From Gordonia alkanivorans NBRC 16433 (GTDB lineage Bacteria; Actinomycetota; Actinomycetes; Mycobacteriales; Mycobacteriaceae), in contig NZ_BACI01000110.1 of NCBI RefSeq assembly GCF_000225505.1, positions 1 to 64,000 on the forward strand: a DNA stretch of 64,000 nucleotides. Direction: 5' to 3'. Of the stretch, positions 34,117-43,848 are shown in pieces. Numbering within the stretch: position 1 is the first letter of the stretch; every line of letters starts with the position of its first letter. Position numbers and translations under genes: made by a program. The notes under the pieces were generated by a model that saw only the letters and a list, made by a program, of their open reading frames with translations, was not told the origin of the DNA and did not search any database.

Positions 34117-36486
34117 TCAGATGGTGAGCTTCGTCGGCGTCGTGCGATTGGCCGAGTCGCCGCTCGAGCCGTCACCGATCTGGCCGTCGTTGTTGAAGCC
34201 CCAGCACCAGACCGACCCGGAAGCCATCGCGCACGACGTGCCGTTGCCGGTCGAGATCGAGGTGACGTCGGTCAGGCTGCTGACCTCGCGGGGGATCTTC
34301 ACCGAGCCGCCGCTGGAGCCGAGCTGGCTGCGGTCGTTGTCGCCCCAGCACCAGGCCTTTCCGTCGGCGACCGCACAGGTGGTCCCCCAGTCGGTGGAGA
34401 TGGCCGAGGCCTTGGAGATGTCGTTCACCTTGGTGGGTGTCTTGCGCGGTTCGGCGGTGCCGTTGCCGATCTGGCCGTAGGCGTTGGCGCCCCAGCAGTA
34501 CGCGTCTCCGCCGGCGATCGCGCAGGCCGTCTGGAAGTACGTGCTGGTGTTGGTGCTCGGGTCGTTGTCGTCGTCGGGGGCCGACTCGTGGTAACCGCCG
34601 AGGGAGATGTCGGTGACCTCGCCCAGCCCGCCGACCTTCACCGGCGCCGACCGTTCGGTGGTGCTGCCGTCGCCGATCTGGCCGCTGTCGTTGTTGCCCC
34701 AGCAGAACGCCGAACCGTCGGACACCGCGCAGGTGGTGCCGTAGGCGGTGGTGATCTCGGTGACGACTCCGAGGCCCGGGACCTTGGCGGGGACCGAGAC
34801 GGCATCGGTGCCGCCGGTGCCCAGCTGTCCGTATTCGTTGTTGCCCCAGCAGTAGGCGTCGGTACCGGCGACCGCACAGCTGGTGCCCCAGCCGGTGGTG
34901 ATCGCCTTCACGTCGGAGAGGGTGCCGACCTTGGTCGCGGTCTCGACGGTGTTGCCGTCGGAGCCGTTGCCGACCTCGCCGTAGTGGTTGTTGCCCCAGC
35001 ACCACGCCTCGCCGGCGGCGACCGCGCACGCCGTGCCGACGTACTTGTTCTCACCGGTGAGGTAGCCGCCGACGGAGACCGACGTCGCGTCGGTGACGCC
35101 GCCGACCGTGGCCGGGCGACTGTGCGGAGTGGTCGTCCCGTCGCCGAGCTGGCCGGTCGTGTTGTCGCCCCAGCAGTTCACGGCCTCGTTGACGATCGCG
35201 CAGCTGGTGCCGAAGTTGGTGCTGACCAACGGCTGTGCGACGGTGGCCTTTTCGGGATCGTCGGCGGTGCTGCTCAGGAGGACCAGCCCGGCGATCGCAC
35301 CGATGACGACGATCAGCACGGCGCCCAGGACGCCGGCGATGATCAGGCCGGTGCGCTTCTTCTTCGGCGGTGTACCCGGTGCGCCCGGATGGCCGGCCGG
35401 CGCGTGTGGCATCGCGCCGTGCGGCTGTGAGCTGTAAAGCGGCTGCGGCCCGGAGATGTTCGCGGTCGCGCCGGGCCCCGAGGGGTGGTTCATCAGCGGC
35501 TGTGGGCCGGACGGTCCGGTCATCGTCGGCTGCGGCGGCGGGGTGTACTGCCCGTAGGGCCGGCCGTACGGCGGTTGCGGTGCCGACGGTGCGCCGGTGC
35601 TGCCGCCGACGAGCGTGGGTGGGGGAACCGGTGCGGCCGCGATCGTGTTGCCCTGTGCCGACGGCGATTCGATCGCCGACTTCAGGGCGGCGGCGAAGCT
35701 GCGGCAGTCGGGGTAGCGGGCCGCCGGGTCCTTGGCGAGTGCGCGCTGGAAGACCGGGTCGAGGTGCGCGAGGTCGCCGCGCAACTGGCCGATGTGGGGG
35801 ACCGGCCGCTGGATGTGGCCGAGCATCACCGACGGTTCGGACTGCCCGACGAACGGCGGTTGTCCGGCGAGCAGTGCATAGGCTGTGCACGCCAGCGAGT
35901 ACTGGTCGGAACGTGCTGTGGCGTCGGCACCTTCGAGGGTTTCCGGTGCGGAGAACGCGACGGTCCCGATGAACGAGTGGGTACCGGTCAGGTTGGCCGA
36001 GCCGGCGAGTTTCGCGATGCCGAAGTCGAGCACCAGGGCACGGTCGATCGTGCCGGAGGCGGGGTCGCGGGTGACGAGGATGTTGGCGGGCTTGATGTCC
36101 CGGTGCACCACCTGATGACGGTGCGCGTAGTCGAGGGCGTCGGCGACCTGGGTGACGACCGTCGAGACCTCGGCCGGCTTCAGGCGCTCCTCGGTGAGGT
36201 CCTTGCCCTCCACGTAGCTCATCGAGAACCACGGCGAACCGTCCTCGATGCCGTACTGGTGGATCGTGATGATGCTGCGGTGGTCGAGTTTCGCGGTGGT
36301 CTTCGCCTCGTTGGTGAAGCGCTGGTTGAACCCGAGCTGGGCGCTGACGGCGGTCGAGATGACCTTCAACGCCTCTCGCCGTTCGAGTTGCAGGTTCTCG
36401 ACGAGATACACCTCGCCCATGCCACCGGCACCCAGCTGGGAGATCACGCGGTAGCCGGCGATGTGGGTGCCCGGACTCAGTGGCAC
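34117..36486 (-). CDS. Receptor Ser/Thr kinase with seven-repeat RCC1 ectodomain (first of a tandem pair)
   Basis: A 789-residue transmembrane kinase. The kinase domain (about 10-275) has LGAGGMGEVY, Lys41 in EALKVI, catalytic Asp130 in VVHRDIKPANIL, VLDFGIAK and GTVAFSAPETL, all intact. A Pro/Gly-rich linker (about 290-370) leads to KKKR and one membrane helix (about 376-400). Outside, residues about 412-789 hold seven RCC1-like repeats, each with two Cys in the pattern CA-x6-8-CWG.N..GQ.GDG; these should fold as a seven-bladed beta-propeller. Some blades carry Asp-rich insertions (DDDNDPSTNTST). AGAGGTG precedes the ATG. The next gene upstream is a paralogue. Confidence 0.93.
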   Translation of the reverse strand: MPLSPGTHIAGYRVISQLGAGGMGEVYLVENLQLERREALKVISTAVSAQLGFNQRFTNEAKTTAKLDHRSIITIHQYGIEDGSPWFSMSYVEGKDLTEERLKPAEVSTVVTQVADALDYAHRHQVVHRDIKPANILVTRDPASGTIDRALVLDFGIAKLAGSANLTGTHSFIGTVAFSAPETLEGADATARSDQYSLACTAYALLAGQPPFVGQSEPSVMLGHIQRPVPHIGQLRGDLAHLDPVFQRALAKDPAARYPDCRSFAAALKSAIESPSAQGNTIAAAPVPPPTLVGGSTGAPSAPQPPYGRPYGQYTPPPQPTMTGPSGPQPLMNHPSGPGATANISGPQPLYSSQPHGAMPHAPAGHPGAPGTPPKKKRTGLIIAGVLGAVLIVVIGAIAGLVLLSSTADDPEKATVAQPLVSTNFGTSCAIVNEAVNCWGDNTTGQLGDGTTTPHSRPATVGGVTDATSVSVGGYLTGENKYVGTACAVAAGEAWCWGNNHYGEVGNGSDGNTVETATKVGTLSDVKAITTGWGTSCAVAGTDAYCWGNNEYGQLGTGGTDAVSVPAKVPGLGVVTEITTAYGTTCAVSDGSAFCWGNNDSGQIGDGSTTERSAPVKVGGLGEVTDISLGGYHESAPDDDNDPSTNTSTYFQTACAIAGGDAYCWGANAYGQIGNGTAEPRKTPTKVNDISKASAISTDWGTTCAVADGKAWCWGDNDRSQLGSSGGSVKIPREVSSLTDVTSISTGNGTSCAMASGSVWCWGFNNDGQIGDGSSGDSANRTTPTKLTI

Positions 36487-36627
36487 GGCGACACCTCTTT
36501 CTTACGGTGAGAATCACTTACGGGGAGAACTCGGACTCCTGGCGGACGTACGCTGGGACGATACCCAAGCGGCGTTGGTGCGGGGCACCCTTCAACCGGA
36601 TGACTGCCGATCCGATGACGGCCATGT

Positions 36628-38826
36628 CTAGTACCCGATCTGCGTGGGTGTGAGCTTGTCGTCGGTGGTGCCGATGCCGAGCTGACCGGTCGCGTTGAAG
36701 CCCCAGCACCAGACGTTCGACGACGCGAGTGCGCACGTCGTCCGTTCGCCCGTCGAGATCGCGGTGACATCGGACAACCCGTTGAGCCGCGTGGGATTCG
36801 GGCGGTCCTCCAGGGTGCCGTCTCCGACCGACCCCCAGGCGTTGGCGCCCCAGCACCAGCCGACGCCGCCGGCGATCGCGCAGGTGGTGTGCCCGGTTCC
36901 GGTGCTGATCGCGGTCACGTCGTCGACGCCGGACACGAGCGTCGCGGAGGTGCGGGAGTCCTTGGTGCCGTCACCGAGTTGCCCGAAAGCGTTGTTGCCC
37001 CAGCAATACGCGCTGCCGCCGGCGACGGCGCAGGCAGCCTGATCGCCCGCCGACACCGAGGTCGCGGCGTCGAGGTCGGCCACGCGGGTGGGCTTGGACT
37101 GGTTGTAGGTGGTGCCGTCACCGACCTGCCCGTTGTCGTTGAGTCCCCAGCAGTACGCGTCGCCGCCGGCGACCGCACACGCGAAGTTGACGCCGACGCT
37201 GATCGAGGTCACGTCCGCCAGCCCGGCGACGCGCACCGGACGGTACTGGTTGGCCGTCGATCCATCGCCCAGCTGATCGAAATCGTTTGTGCCCCAACAG
37301 TAGGCGGTTCCGGCCGCGATGGCGCACGTGGCCCAGTTCGCGGTGGAGATCGCGGTGACGTCGGCGAGGTCGGCCACCCGGGCCGGCTTCCAGCGGCTGG
37401 TCGTCGTGCCGTCGCCGATCTGTCCGTAGTCGTTGTTGCCCCAGCAGTAGGCGACGCTCTCGGCGATGGCGCAGGTGTTGGGGCCGCCGGTGGTGATCGA
37501 GGTGACGCCGGTGAGGTCGGCGACGCGGGTGGGTGTCCAGCGGTTTGTCGTGGTGCCGTCGCCGAGTTGTCCGGCCTGGTTGTCACCCCAGCACCAGGCG
37601 GTGCCGTCCCGGATCGAACAGGAGGCACCGAGACCGGCACTGAGTCGCATCTCCTCGGTCGCGGCTGCCTGCGGGCTCGAACCACCGTCGCCGCCTTTGT
37701 CGTCGCCGCGGGTGAGCAGGACGACGGCCGCGACCACCGCCAGCAGCGCGACCACGCCGATCGCGCCGGCGAGCAACGGCAGGCGGCGTCGGCGGCCCGG
37801 CGTCGCGGCCCGGGTGGGTGCGGAGTGGGCGGGCAGCGGGGGAGTGAAGCCCGGTGCGGAGAGGTGATGGGTATCCGGCGGCGGGCCCTGCGCGTACAGA
37901 GGCGGCGGCGGACCGGGATACGGCCGCCGCTGCTGGGTCTCCGGTGGCAGGGTCTCCGTACCGGAGGGCGGTGGGACGATCTGCGTCGCCGCGGTGCCGA
38001 CGCCGGCCGCGGTGAGTGCCCGCCGCAGTTCCACGGCGAAGTCGGTGCACGTGGGGTAGCGGTCCAGCGGCCCGCGGGCCAGGGCGCGGTCGAAGACGGG
38101 ATCGAGTGCGGTGAGGTCGGGCCGGTACCGGCTGATCCGCTCCGGCGGTGACGTCAGCTTCGCGACGATGTGCCGGGTCTGGGTGTCGGCCTCGAACGGC
38201 GTCGTGCCGGACAACAGCTCGTAGGCGGTGCAGGCGAGCGCGTACTGATCTGACGCCGGACCGGCCGGTTTGCCGTCGAGGATCTCCGGCGCGGCGTAGA
38301 CCAGCGTGCCCACGAACGACGACGGTGCGGTGAGCGTGGTGGCGGTGGCCAGTTTCGCGATCCCGAAGTCGAGGACCACGACCCGGTCGAGAGCGTCGTC
38401 CATCGCCCGCCGGGTGACGAGGATGTTGCCCGGCTTGATGTCGCGGTGCACGACGCCGTGGGCGTGCGCGTAGTCGAGGGCGTCGGCGACGCGGTCGACG
38501 ATCGTCAGGATCTCGTCCGGCCGGAACGAGCTGCTCCGCAGGTCGCGTCCGTCGAGGTAGGCCATGGTGAACCACGGGTCGTCGTCGGTGACGCCGTAGT
38601 GATAAATCGTGACGATGTTCGGGTGGTCGAGGGATGCCGCGGTCTGTGCCTCCCGGCTGAACCGGCGGACGAACTCCTCGTCGACGGTCTCGGCGACCGA
38701 GATGACCTTCAGTGCCTCGCGGCGTCGGAGTTGCGGGTTCTCCACCAGGTAGACCGTGCCCATGCCGCCCGTGCCCAGGCGGCTGATCACGCGGTAGCCG
38801 GCGACCTCTTCCGGGTGGTGGGCCAT
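36628..38826 (-). CDS. Receptor Ser/Thr kinase with seven-repeat RCC1 ectodomain (second of a tandem pair)
   Basis: A 732-residue paralogue of the adjacent kinase. The kinase domain (about 9-272) has LGTGGMGTVY, Lys40, catalytic Asp129 in VVHRDIKPGNIL, VLDFGIAK and GTLVYAAPEIL. A Pro-rich linker (about 280-340) and RRRR precede a membrane helix (about 347-367). The ectodomain has seven repeats with paired Cys, for example AYCWGNNDYGQIGDGTTTSR. The repeats here are more uniform and lack the Asp-rich insertions of the neighbour. AGGAGG precedes the ATG at 38826. The 141 bases between the two kinase genes contain twin CCGTAAG repeats, so the second gene may have its own promoter. Confidence 0.93.
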   Translation of the reverse strand: MAHHPEEVAGYRVISRLGTGGMGTVYLVENPQLRRREALKVISVAETVDEEFVRRFSREAQTAASLDHPNIVTIYHYGVTDDDPWFTMAYLDGRDLRSSSFRPDEILTIVDRVADALDYAHAHGVVHRDIKPGNILVTRRAMDDALDRVVVLDFGIAKLATATTLTAPSSFVGTLVYAAPEILDGKPAGPASDQYALACTAYELLSGTTPFEADTQTRHIVAKLTSPPERISRYRPDLTALDPVFDRALARGPLDRYPTCTDFAVELRRALTAAGVGTAATQIVPPPSGTETLPPETQQRRPYPGPPPPLYAQGPPPDTHHLSAPGFTPPLPAHSAPTRAATPGRRRRLPLLAGAIGVVALLAVVAAVVLLTRGDDKGGDGGSSPQAAATEEMRLSAGLGASCSIRDGTAWCWGDNQAGQLGDGTTTNRWTPTRVADLTGVTSITTGGPNTCAIAESVAYCWGNNDYGQIGDGTTTSRWKPARVADLADVTAISTANWATCAIAAGTAYCWGTNDFDQLGDGSTANQYRPVRVAGLADVTSISVGVNFACAVAGGDAYCWGLNDNGQVGDGTTYNQSKPTRVADLDAATSVSAGDQAACAVAGGSAYCWGNNAFGQLGDGTKDSRTSATLVSGVDDVTAISTGTGHTTCAIAGGVGWCWGANAWGSVGDGTLEDRPNPTRLNGLSDVTAISTGERTTCALASSNVWCWGFNATGQLGIGTTDDKLTPTQIGY

Positions 38827-38935
38827 CAGCGCCTCCTGGTGGCGTGACCTGTGATGCGACGACGATAGCCCCGGTCCGGCCGCCATGCCCGGACACCGCA
38901 CTTCTTACATTCGAATGGCGTGGCACAATGCTCCC

Positions 38936-39145
38936 GTGGCAAACAACAGTGGTGACAAAGCCGACAAGAAGCACTACGTCGACAACGGCTGGCCGAAGGA
39001 CGAGGACGGCAACCATCCCGACCACGCGGTCTCCGAGCTCGCGACGCACATCTCGGGTGCGCTGTCCCCGTTCGGTGACACCCAGTTCCCGCTCCCGGTC
39101 GACGACCTGCCGTTCGTGCAGTCGAAGACGGTCGTCAACCGCTGA
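38936..39145 (+). CDS. Small conserved protein (Rv0863-like)
   Basis: A 69-residue hydrophilic protein, [19 protein letters not shown] onward, ending [12 protein letters not shown]. No domain is recognised. It corresponds in position to the small Rv0863 gene between the helicase-associated gene and moaC2 in M. tuberculosis. The GTG at 38936 is favoured (a CACAAT -10-like element is six bases upstream); the in-frame ATG at 38915 is an alternative. It is five bases from moaC and may be co-transcribed with the molybdopterin genes. Confidence 0.7.
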   Translation: MANNSGDKADKKHYVDNGWPKDEDGNHPDHAVSELATHISGALSPFGDTQFPLPVDDLPFVQSKTVVNR

Positions 39146-39150
39146 CGCCG

Positions 39151-39687
39151 ATGCCGACCACCGGAACCAACAGCGGCGGGTCGGTATCTCCGAGGGAAGG
39201 TGCCGGCCGCCTGTCGCACATCGACAGCAGCGGCACGGCGCGCATGGTCGACGTCGGGCACAAGGCGCCGACGAAGCGTCGCGCGATCGCCGGCGGCACC
39301 TTTCACACCACGACCGAGGTGATCGGTCTCCTCAGTGAGTCGAAGCTGCCCAAAGGCGATGTGCTGGCGACCGCCCGCATCGCCGGGATCATGGCGGCCA
39401 AGCGCACCGATGAGTTGATCCCGCTGTGCCATCAGCTGGCGTTGTCGTCGGTGGAGGTCGACTTCACCATCGGCACCGACTCCATCGACGTGACCGCGAC
39501 CGTAGCCACCTCCGGCCAGACGGGCGTCGAGATGGAGGCACTGACCGCGGTCGCCGTCGCCGGGCTGACGCTGCACGACATGGTCAAGGCCGTGGACAAG
39601 CGTGCGCACATGGACGGCATCCGTCTGCTCGAGAAGACCGGCGGCAAATCCGGCGATTGGCTGCGGGACGACCCGGCCGATGGCTGA
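39151..39687 (+). CDS. moaC: Cyclic pyranopterin monophosphate synthase
   Basis: A 178-residue MoaC, which converts 3',8-cH2GTP (made by MoaA) to cPMP in molybdenum cofactor synthesis. Conserved segments are [53 protein letters not shown] and [21 protein letters not shown], which includes the catalytic Lys/Asp pair. The stop overlaps mog by eight bases. A ~20-residue N-terminal extension is polar and probably disordered. Confidence 0.96.
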   Translation: MPTTGTNSGGSVSPREGAGRLSHIDSSGTARMVDVGHKAPTKRRAIAGGTFHTTTEVIGLLSESKLPKGDVLATARIAGIMAAKRTDELIPLCHQLALSSVEVDFTIGTDSIDVTATVATSGQTGVEMEALTAVAVAGLTLHDMVKAVDKRAHMDGIRLLEKTGGKSGDWLRDDPADG

Positions 39688-40183
39688 GAACCCCTCGTCC
39701 GACCCCGCGCGGCAACGCGTCGCGCAGATCGTCGTGGCCTCGACGCGGGCGAGCACCGGGGTCTATCCCGACCGCACCGGCCCGATCATCGAGGACTGGC
39801 TCGCCGAGCAGGGTTTCCGCGTCGCCGAACGCGATGTGGTGGCCGACGGCCCACCGGTGGGCGCCGCGATCCGCGCCGCTGTGTACGCCGGCGTCGACCT
39901 GGTGCTCACCACCGGCGGAACGGGTCTGTCACCCACCGACCGCACGCCCGAGGAGACGCGGCCGCTGCTCGACGTCGAGATCCCCGGCCTGGCCGACGCC
40001 ATCCGCTCCGCCGGACTGCCCGACGTGCCGACCGCCGTGCTCTCGCGTGGCCTCGCCGGGGTCGCCGGGACCACACTGGTGGTCAACCTGCCCGGCTCGA
40101 CCGGCGGCGTGCGGGACGGCCTGAGCGTCCTCTCCGGCGTCGTGCACCACGCCCTCGATCAGATCCGCGGCGGGGATCACTGA
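39680..40183 (+). CDS. mog: Molybdopterin adenylyltransferase (MoaB/Mog family)
   Basis: A 167-residue MoaB/Mog-fold protein that adenylylates molybdopterin before molybdate insertion. [21 protein letters not shown] is the signature loop, and [16 protein letters not shown] the second. The ATG at 39680 lies inside moaC (8-base overlap). No MoeA is present in this window. In actinomycetes this fold is annotated as mog or moaB2; the exact name is a convention. Confidence 0.93.
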   Translation: MAENPSSDPARQRVAQIVVASTRASTGVYPDRTGPIIEDWLAEQGFRVAERDVVADGPPVGAAIRAAVYAGVDLVLTTGGTGLSPTDRTPEETRPLLDVEIPGLADAIRSAGLPDVPTAVLSRGLAGVAGTTLVVNLPGSTGGVRDGLSVLSGVVHHALDQIRGGDH

Positions 40184-40220
40184 TCGTCCCCCGATCACCG
40201 CGACAAGACAGGATCGACGA

Positions 40221-40652
40221 ATGACCGTAGTCGTACACACCGCGGTGTCGGATAAGCCCATCGGGCTCGCCGACCACGAGGCGATGGTCGCCGACGCCTC
40301 GGACGGCAAGGCCGGCGCGATCGTCGGTTTCGTCGGGGCGGTCCGCGATCACGACGGCGGCCGGACCGTCGCCGAATTGGACTACTCCGCCCATCCGACG
40401 GCGCCGAAGGTGCTCGCCGAGGTCGTCGAAGAGGTGTCGGCGGTCGACGGAGTCCGCGCGGTCGCCGTCTCGCATCGCGTCGGAGAGCTCGAGATCGGTG
40501 ATGTCGCCTTCGTGGTCGCCGTCGCCGCCGACCATCGTCGCGCGGCCTTCGAGACGTGCGCGCGGCTCGTCGACGAGGTGAAGGCGCGCCTGCCGGTCTG
40601 GAAGCACCAGTACTACGACGACGGCACCGAGGAGTGGATCAACTCGGCTTAG
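40221..40652 (+). CDS. moaE: Molybdopterin synthase catalytic subunit
   Basis: A 143-residue MoaE. With thiocarboxylated MoaD it adds the dithiolene sulfurs to c[57 protein letters not shown] and [19 protein letters not shown] are family features, including the active-site Lys residues. Its TAG overlaps the stop of the SDR on the other strand by three bases (40649-40652 region), so the two transcripts are convergent and interleaved. Confidence 0.95.
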   Translation: MTVVVHTAVSDKPIGLADHEAMVADASDGKAGAIVGFVGAVRDHDGGRTVAELDYSAHPTAPKVLAEVVEEVSAVDGVRAVAVSHRVGELEIGDVAFVVAVAADHRRAAFETCARLVDEVKARLPVWKHQYYDDGTEEWINSA

Positions 40653-41443
40653 GCCCCGGCGCCACCGTCGACGGGCACGATCGCGCCGGTGACGAACGAG
40701 GCGCGGTCGCTGAGCAGGAATGCGGCCACCTCGGCGATCTCCCGCGGAGCGGCCATCCGGCCGAGCGGGGTGGTGTCGCTGATCCATCGGGTGACGCCCG
40801 GGCTGGCCGCCTCCCACTCGTCGATCATCTCGGTGGCGGTGCCCCCGGGCGTGAGCCCGTTGACGCGGATGCCGTCGCGGGCCCAGCTCACGGCCGCGGT
40901 CTCGGTGATGCTGTTCAGCGCGCGCTTCATCGCGCCGTAGGCGGGCAGGTCGGGGTTGGCGCGTCGTGACCCGATGCTCGAGGTGTTCACGATCGCGCCG
41001 CCGCGACTGCGCCGCATCAGCGCCGCTTCGGCGTTCATCGCGATCCAGTGCGCGCGGAAGTTCACCGCGAACTGCCGGTCGATGTCGGTTGCCGTGGTGT
41101 CCTGCAGCTGACCGGGTACCTCCTGGACGACGGCACCGTTGTTGAACGCGCCGTCGAGGCGGCCGTGCAGCTCCTCGACACGGTCGATCGCGGCGTGGAC
41201 ACTCGCGTCGTCGGCCAGGTCGAGGGCCACCGCGTCGGCGGTGCCGCCGGTCGACCGGATGTCGTCGACGATCTGCTCGAGGGCATCGAGGCCGCGCGCA
41301 CCGAGGACGACCGAGGCGCCCTCGTGGGCGAACAGATGAGCTGCGGCGGCGCCGATTCCGCGGCTGGCGCCACTGATGAAGACGACCTTGCCGCGGAGCA
41401 GGCCGATGGACGGGGTGGACCGGATGTCGGGGTTGTGTGTCAT
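40649..41443 (-). CDS. Short-chain dehydrogenase/reductase (classical)
   Basis: A 264-residue classical [20 protein letters not shown] is the cofactor motif, FNNGA replaces the usual NNAG, then VNTSSIGS with the catalytic Ser. The usual YxxxK reads YGAMK. The C-terminus [15 protein letters not shown] is typical. The start at 41443 ([11 protein letters not shown]) is chosen over an upstream codon at 41476. It is divergent from an XRE-type regulator across 86 bases, a pairing common for MmyB-like regulators that control an adjacent SDR. Confidence 0.88.
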   Translation of the reverse strand: MTHNPDIRSTPSIGLLRGKVVFISGASRGIGAAAAHLFAHEGASVVLGARGLDALEQIVDDIRSTGGTADAVALDLADDASVHAAIDRVEELHGRLDGAFNNGAVVQEVPGQLQDTTATDIDRQFAVNFRAHWIAMNAEAALMRRSRGGAIVNTSSIGSRRANPDLPAYGAMKRALNSITETAAVSWARDGIRVNGLTPGGTATEMIDEWEAASPGVTRWISDTTPLGRMAAPREIAEVAAFLLSDRASFVTGAIVPVDGGAGA

Positions 41444-41529
41444 GCCGTTCAGCGTGGCCGCGACAGACGAGCTCATTCAGGCACAGGCTGTACTACTCTC
41501 CGCCGGCCGACCGGACGCACACTCGAGGT

Positions 41530-42381
41530 ATGGACAAACACGGGCTCGCCTCCTTCCTGCGGAGTCGACGCGAGCGTTTGCAGCCGGAGGACGTCGGTCT
41601 GCCGGCCGGTACCCGGCGTCGGACTCCCGGGCTGAGGCGGGAAGAGGTCGCAGTGCTCGCACACATCTCGACCGAGTACTACGTACGCCTCGAGCAGGGT
41701 CGCGCACCCCGCCCGTCGGCGGAGGTGCTCGTCGGCATCGCCGGTGCGCTGCTGCTCACCGATGAGGAGTCCGATCACCTGCACATGCTCGCCGGGACAG
41801 CCCCACTCCGCACCGCCCTTCATCGGCGGGACGTGCGTCCGAGCATCGTCGCCCTGTTGGGCCGCATGCCGCAGACCGCGGGGTTCGTGATGTCGGCGAT
41901 CTTCGAGGTTCTCGCGTGGAACGATCTGGCGGCTGCGCTTCTGGAGGACTTCGGCGAACTCGGCCCGGCCGAACGCAATCTCGCGCGTCGGGCGTTCCTC
42001 ACCGACGACGCCGCGCCGCTGTACGGGATCTCCGACGGCGCGGAGTTCCGTCACCACGTCGTCGCCAGGTTGCGGCTCGCGGCGACCCGCTATCCCTCCG
42101 ACCCGACGGTCGCCGGTCTCATCGAGGATCTCCGGGAAGGCAGCGCACAGTTCGCCCGGCTGTGGGATCAGCACGACGTCGCAGCTGCACCGACGCTCCG
42201 GAAGAGTCTGCAGCATCCCGTCGTCGGAAAGATCACGGTCGACTGCGATTCGCTGGAGCTCGCCGAGCGGGATCAGCATCTGGTTCTCTACAGTGCGCCG
42301 GCGGGTTCGGCGGACGCCGAGGCGCTCGCCCTGCTGCAGGTTCTCGGTTCCGACGCTGCGGGGTTGTCGGAAACCAGCTGA
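41530..42381 (+). CDS. XRE-type regulator with MmyB-like ligand-binding domain
   Basis: A 283-residue regulator. The helix-turn-helix (about 5-75) includes LRRRTPGLRREEVAVLAHIS-like sequence followed by TEYYVRLEQGRAPRPSAEVL; the C-terminal PAS-like MmyB domain (about 105-270) contains FEVLAWNDLAAALL and RDQHLVLYSAPAGSADAEAL, typical of this actinobacterial family. It probably represses the divergent SDR gene in response to a small hydrophobic ligand. The ATG at 41530 lacks a clear ribosome-binding site; TACTAC near 41489 may be a -10. The gene ends at a perfect hairpin. Confidence 0.9.
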   Translation: MDKHGLASFLRSRRERLQPEDVGLPAGTRRRTPGLRREEVAVLAHISTEYYVRLEQGRAPRPSAEVLVGIAGALLLTDEESDHLHMLAGTAPLRTALHRRDVRPSIVALLGRMPQTAGFVMSAIFEVLAWNDLAAALLEDFGELGPAERNLARRAFLTDDAAPLYGISDGAEFRHHVVARLRLAATRYPSDPTVAGLIEDLREGSAQFARLWDQHDVAAAPTLRKSLQHPVVGKITVDCDSLELAERDQHLVLYSAPAGSADAEALALLQVLGSDAAGLSETS

Positions 42382-42390
42382 GAATTGGAA

Positions 42391-42428
42391 AAGGGCCCCG
42401 CACGGATCAGTCATCGTGCGGGGCCCTT
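42391..42428. terminator. Perfect bidirectional terminator
   Basis: AAGGGCCCCGCACG (42391-42404) and CGTGCGGGGCCCTT (42415-42428) form a perfect 14-bp stem with a 10-base loop. It lies between the XRE gene (+) and rpfA (-) with an A run on one side and TT on the other. Confidence 0.9.
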
Positions 42429-42492
42429 CGTCTGGGTCCCTCTGTGCGCTGCGGATTGTGTCCGAGCTGCTACAGGTAAGGGTTGCTACTCG

Positions 42493-43318
<826 letters not shown>

Positions 43319-43558
43319 CGTGCGGTCGTACCCTCCGGCGGAGCGAGGCTCGGCGCGGCCGGCGGGACGTATGTTCTGTTTCCTTACCGTGACCTTCGGG
43401 AAGGTCGCTTCGTACAGTACGTCGTTCGATCGGCCGATTCACCTGCTTGTACGCAACTGATTTTTTCGCCAGAACCGGGTCTCCCGACCAACATTCGGCG
43501 TCATCGCAGTTCATCGGGCCGGATGCGCTCCCGTGGCCATCTCGTTATCGGGCCGTTA

Positions 43559-43574
43559 TGTGATAAAGGTCACA
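43559..43574. promoter_or_regulatory. CRP/GlxR-type cAMP receptor protein box
   Basis: TGTGATAAAGGTCACA, a perfect TGTGA-N6-TCACA palindrome, lies 15 bases past the moaD stop and upstream of the rpfA leader. In M. tuberculosis the CRP protein is known to act on rpfA. The distance to the riboswitch leaves room for a promoter within 43320-43550; TAACGA and TACTGT on the minus strand are candidate -10 elements. Confidence 0.75.
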
Positions 43575-43588
43575 AGGCGACTGTGGTG

Positions 43589-43837
43589 TCAGCCACCGGC
43601 GAACGGGGGGAGGACGTCGAGTGTCGAGCAGATGCCGAGCTGTTGTGAACGGTCGGTGAAGGTCGTTTCGTCGCGGAGATAAGAGCAGCGCTTCAGGACC
43701 TTCGCCAGTTCGGGGTTGCCGGCCGACAGCGTCGACTCCAGGTCGCCGAGGGTGGTCGCGGTGTCGATGTCGACGACGCGCGCCTCGGTGCCGGCGGCGG
43801 CGCGAGCCGCGGCGAAGAAGCGGACGGTGAGGTTCAT
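43589..43837 (-). CDS. moaD: Molybdopterin synthase sulfur-carrier subunit
   Basis: An 82-residue ubiquitin-fold protein ending in LPPFAGG. The terminal Gly-Gly becomes a thiocarboxylate and donates sulfur to MoaE. VRFFAAARAAAGTEARVVDID is the N-terminal strand region. It follows moaA by 11 bases on the same strand, so moaA-moaD are co-transcribed; moaC, mog and moaE lie on the other strand about 3 kb away. Confidence 0.92.
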   Translation of the reverse strand: MNLTVRFFAAARAAAGTEARVVDIDTATTLGDLESTLSAGNPELAKVLKRCSYLRDETTFTDRSQQLGICSTLDVLPPFAGG

Positions 43838-43848
43838 CGGGGCAGAGC

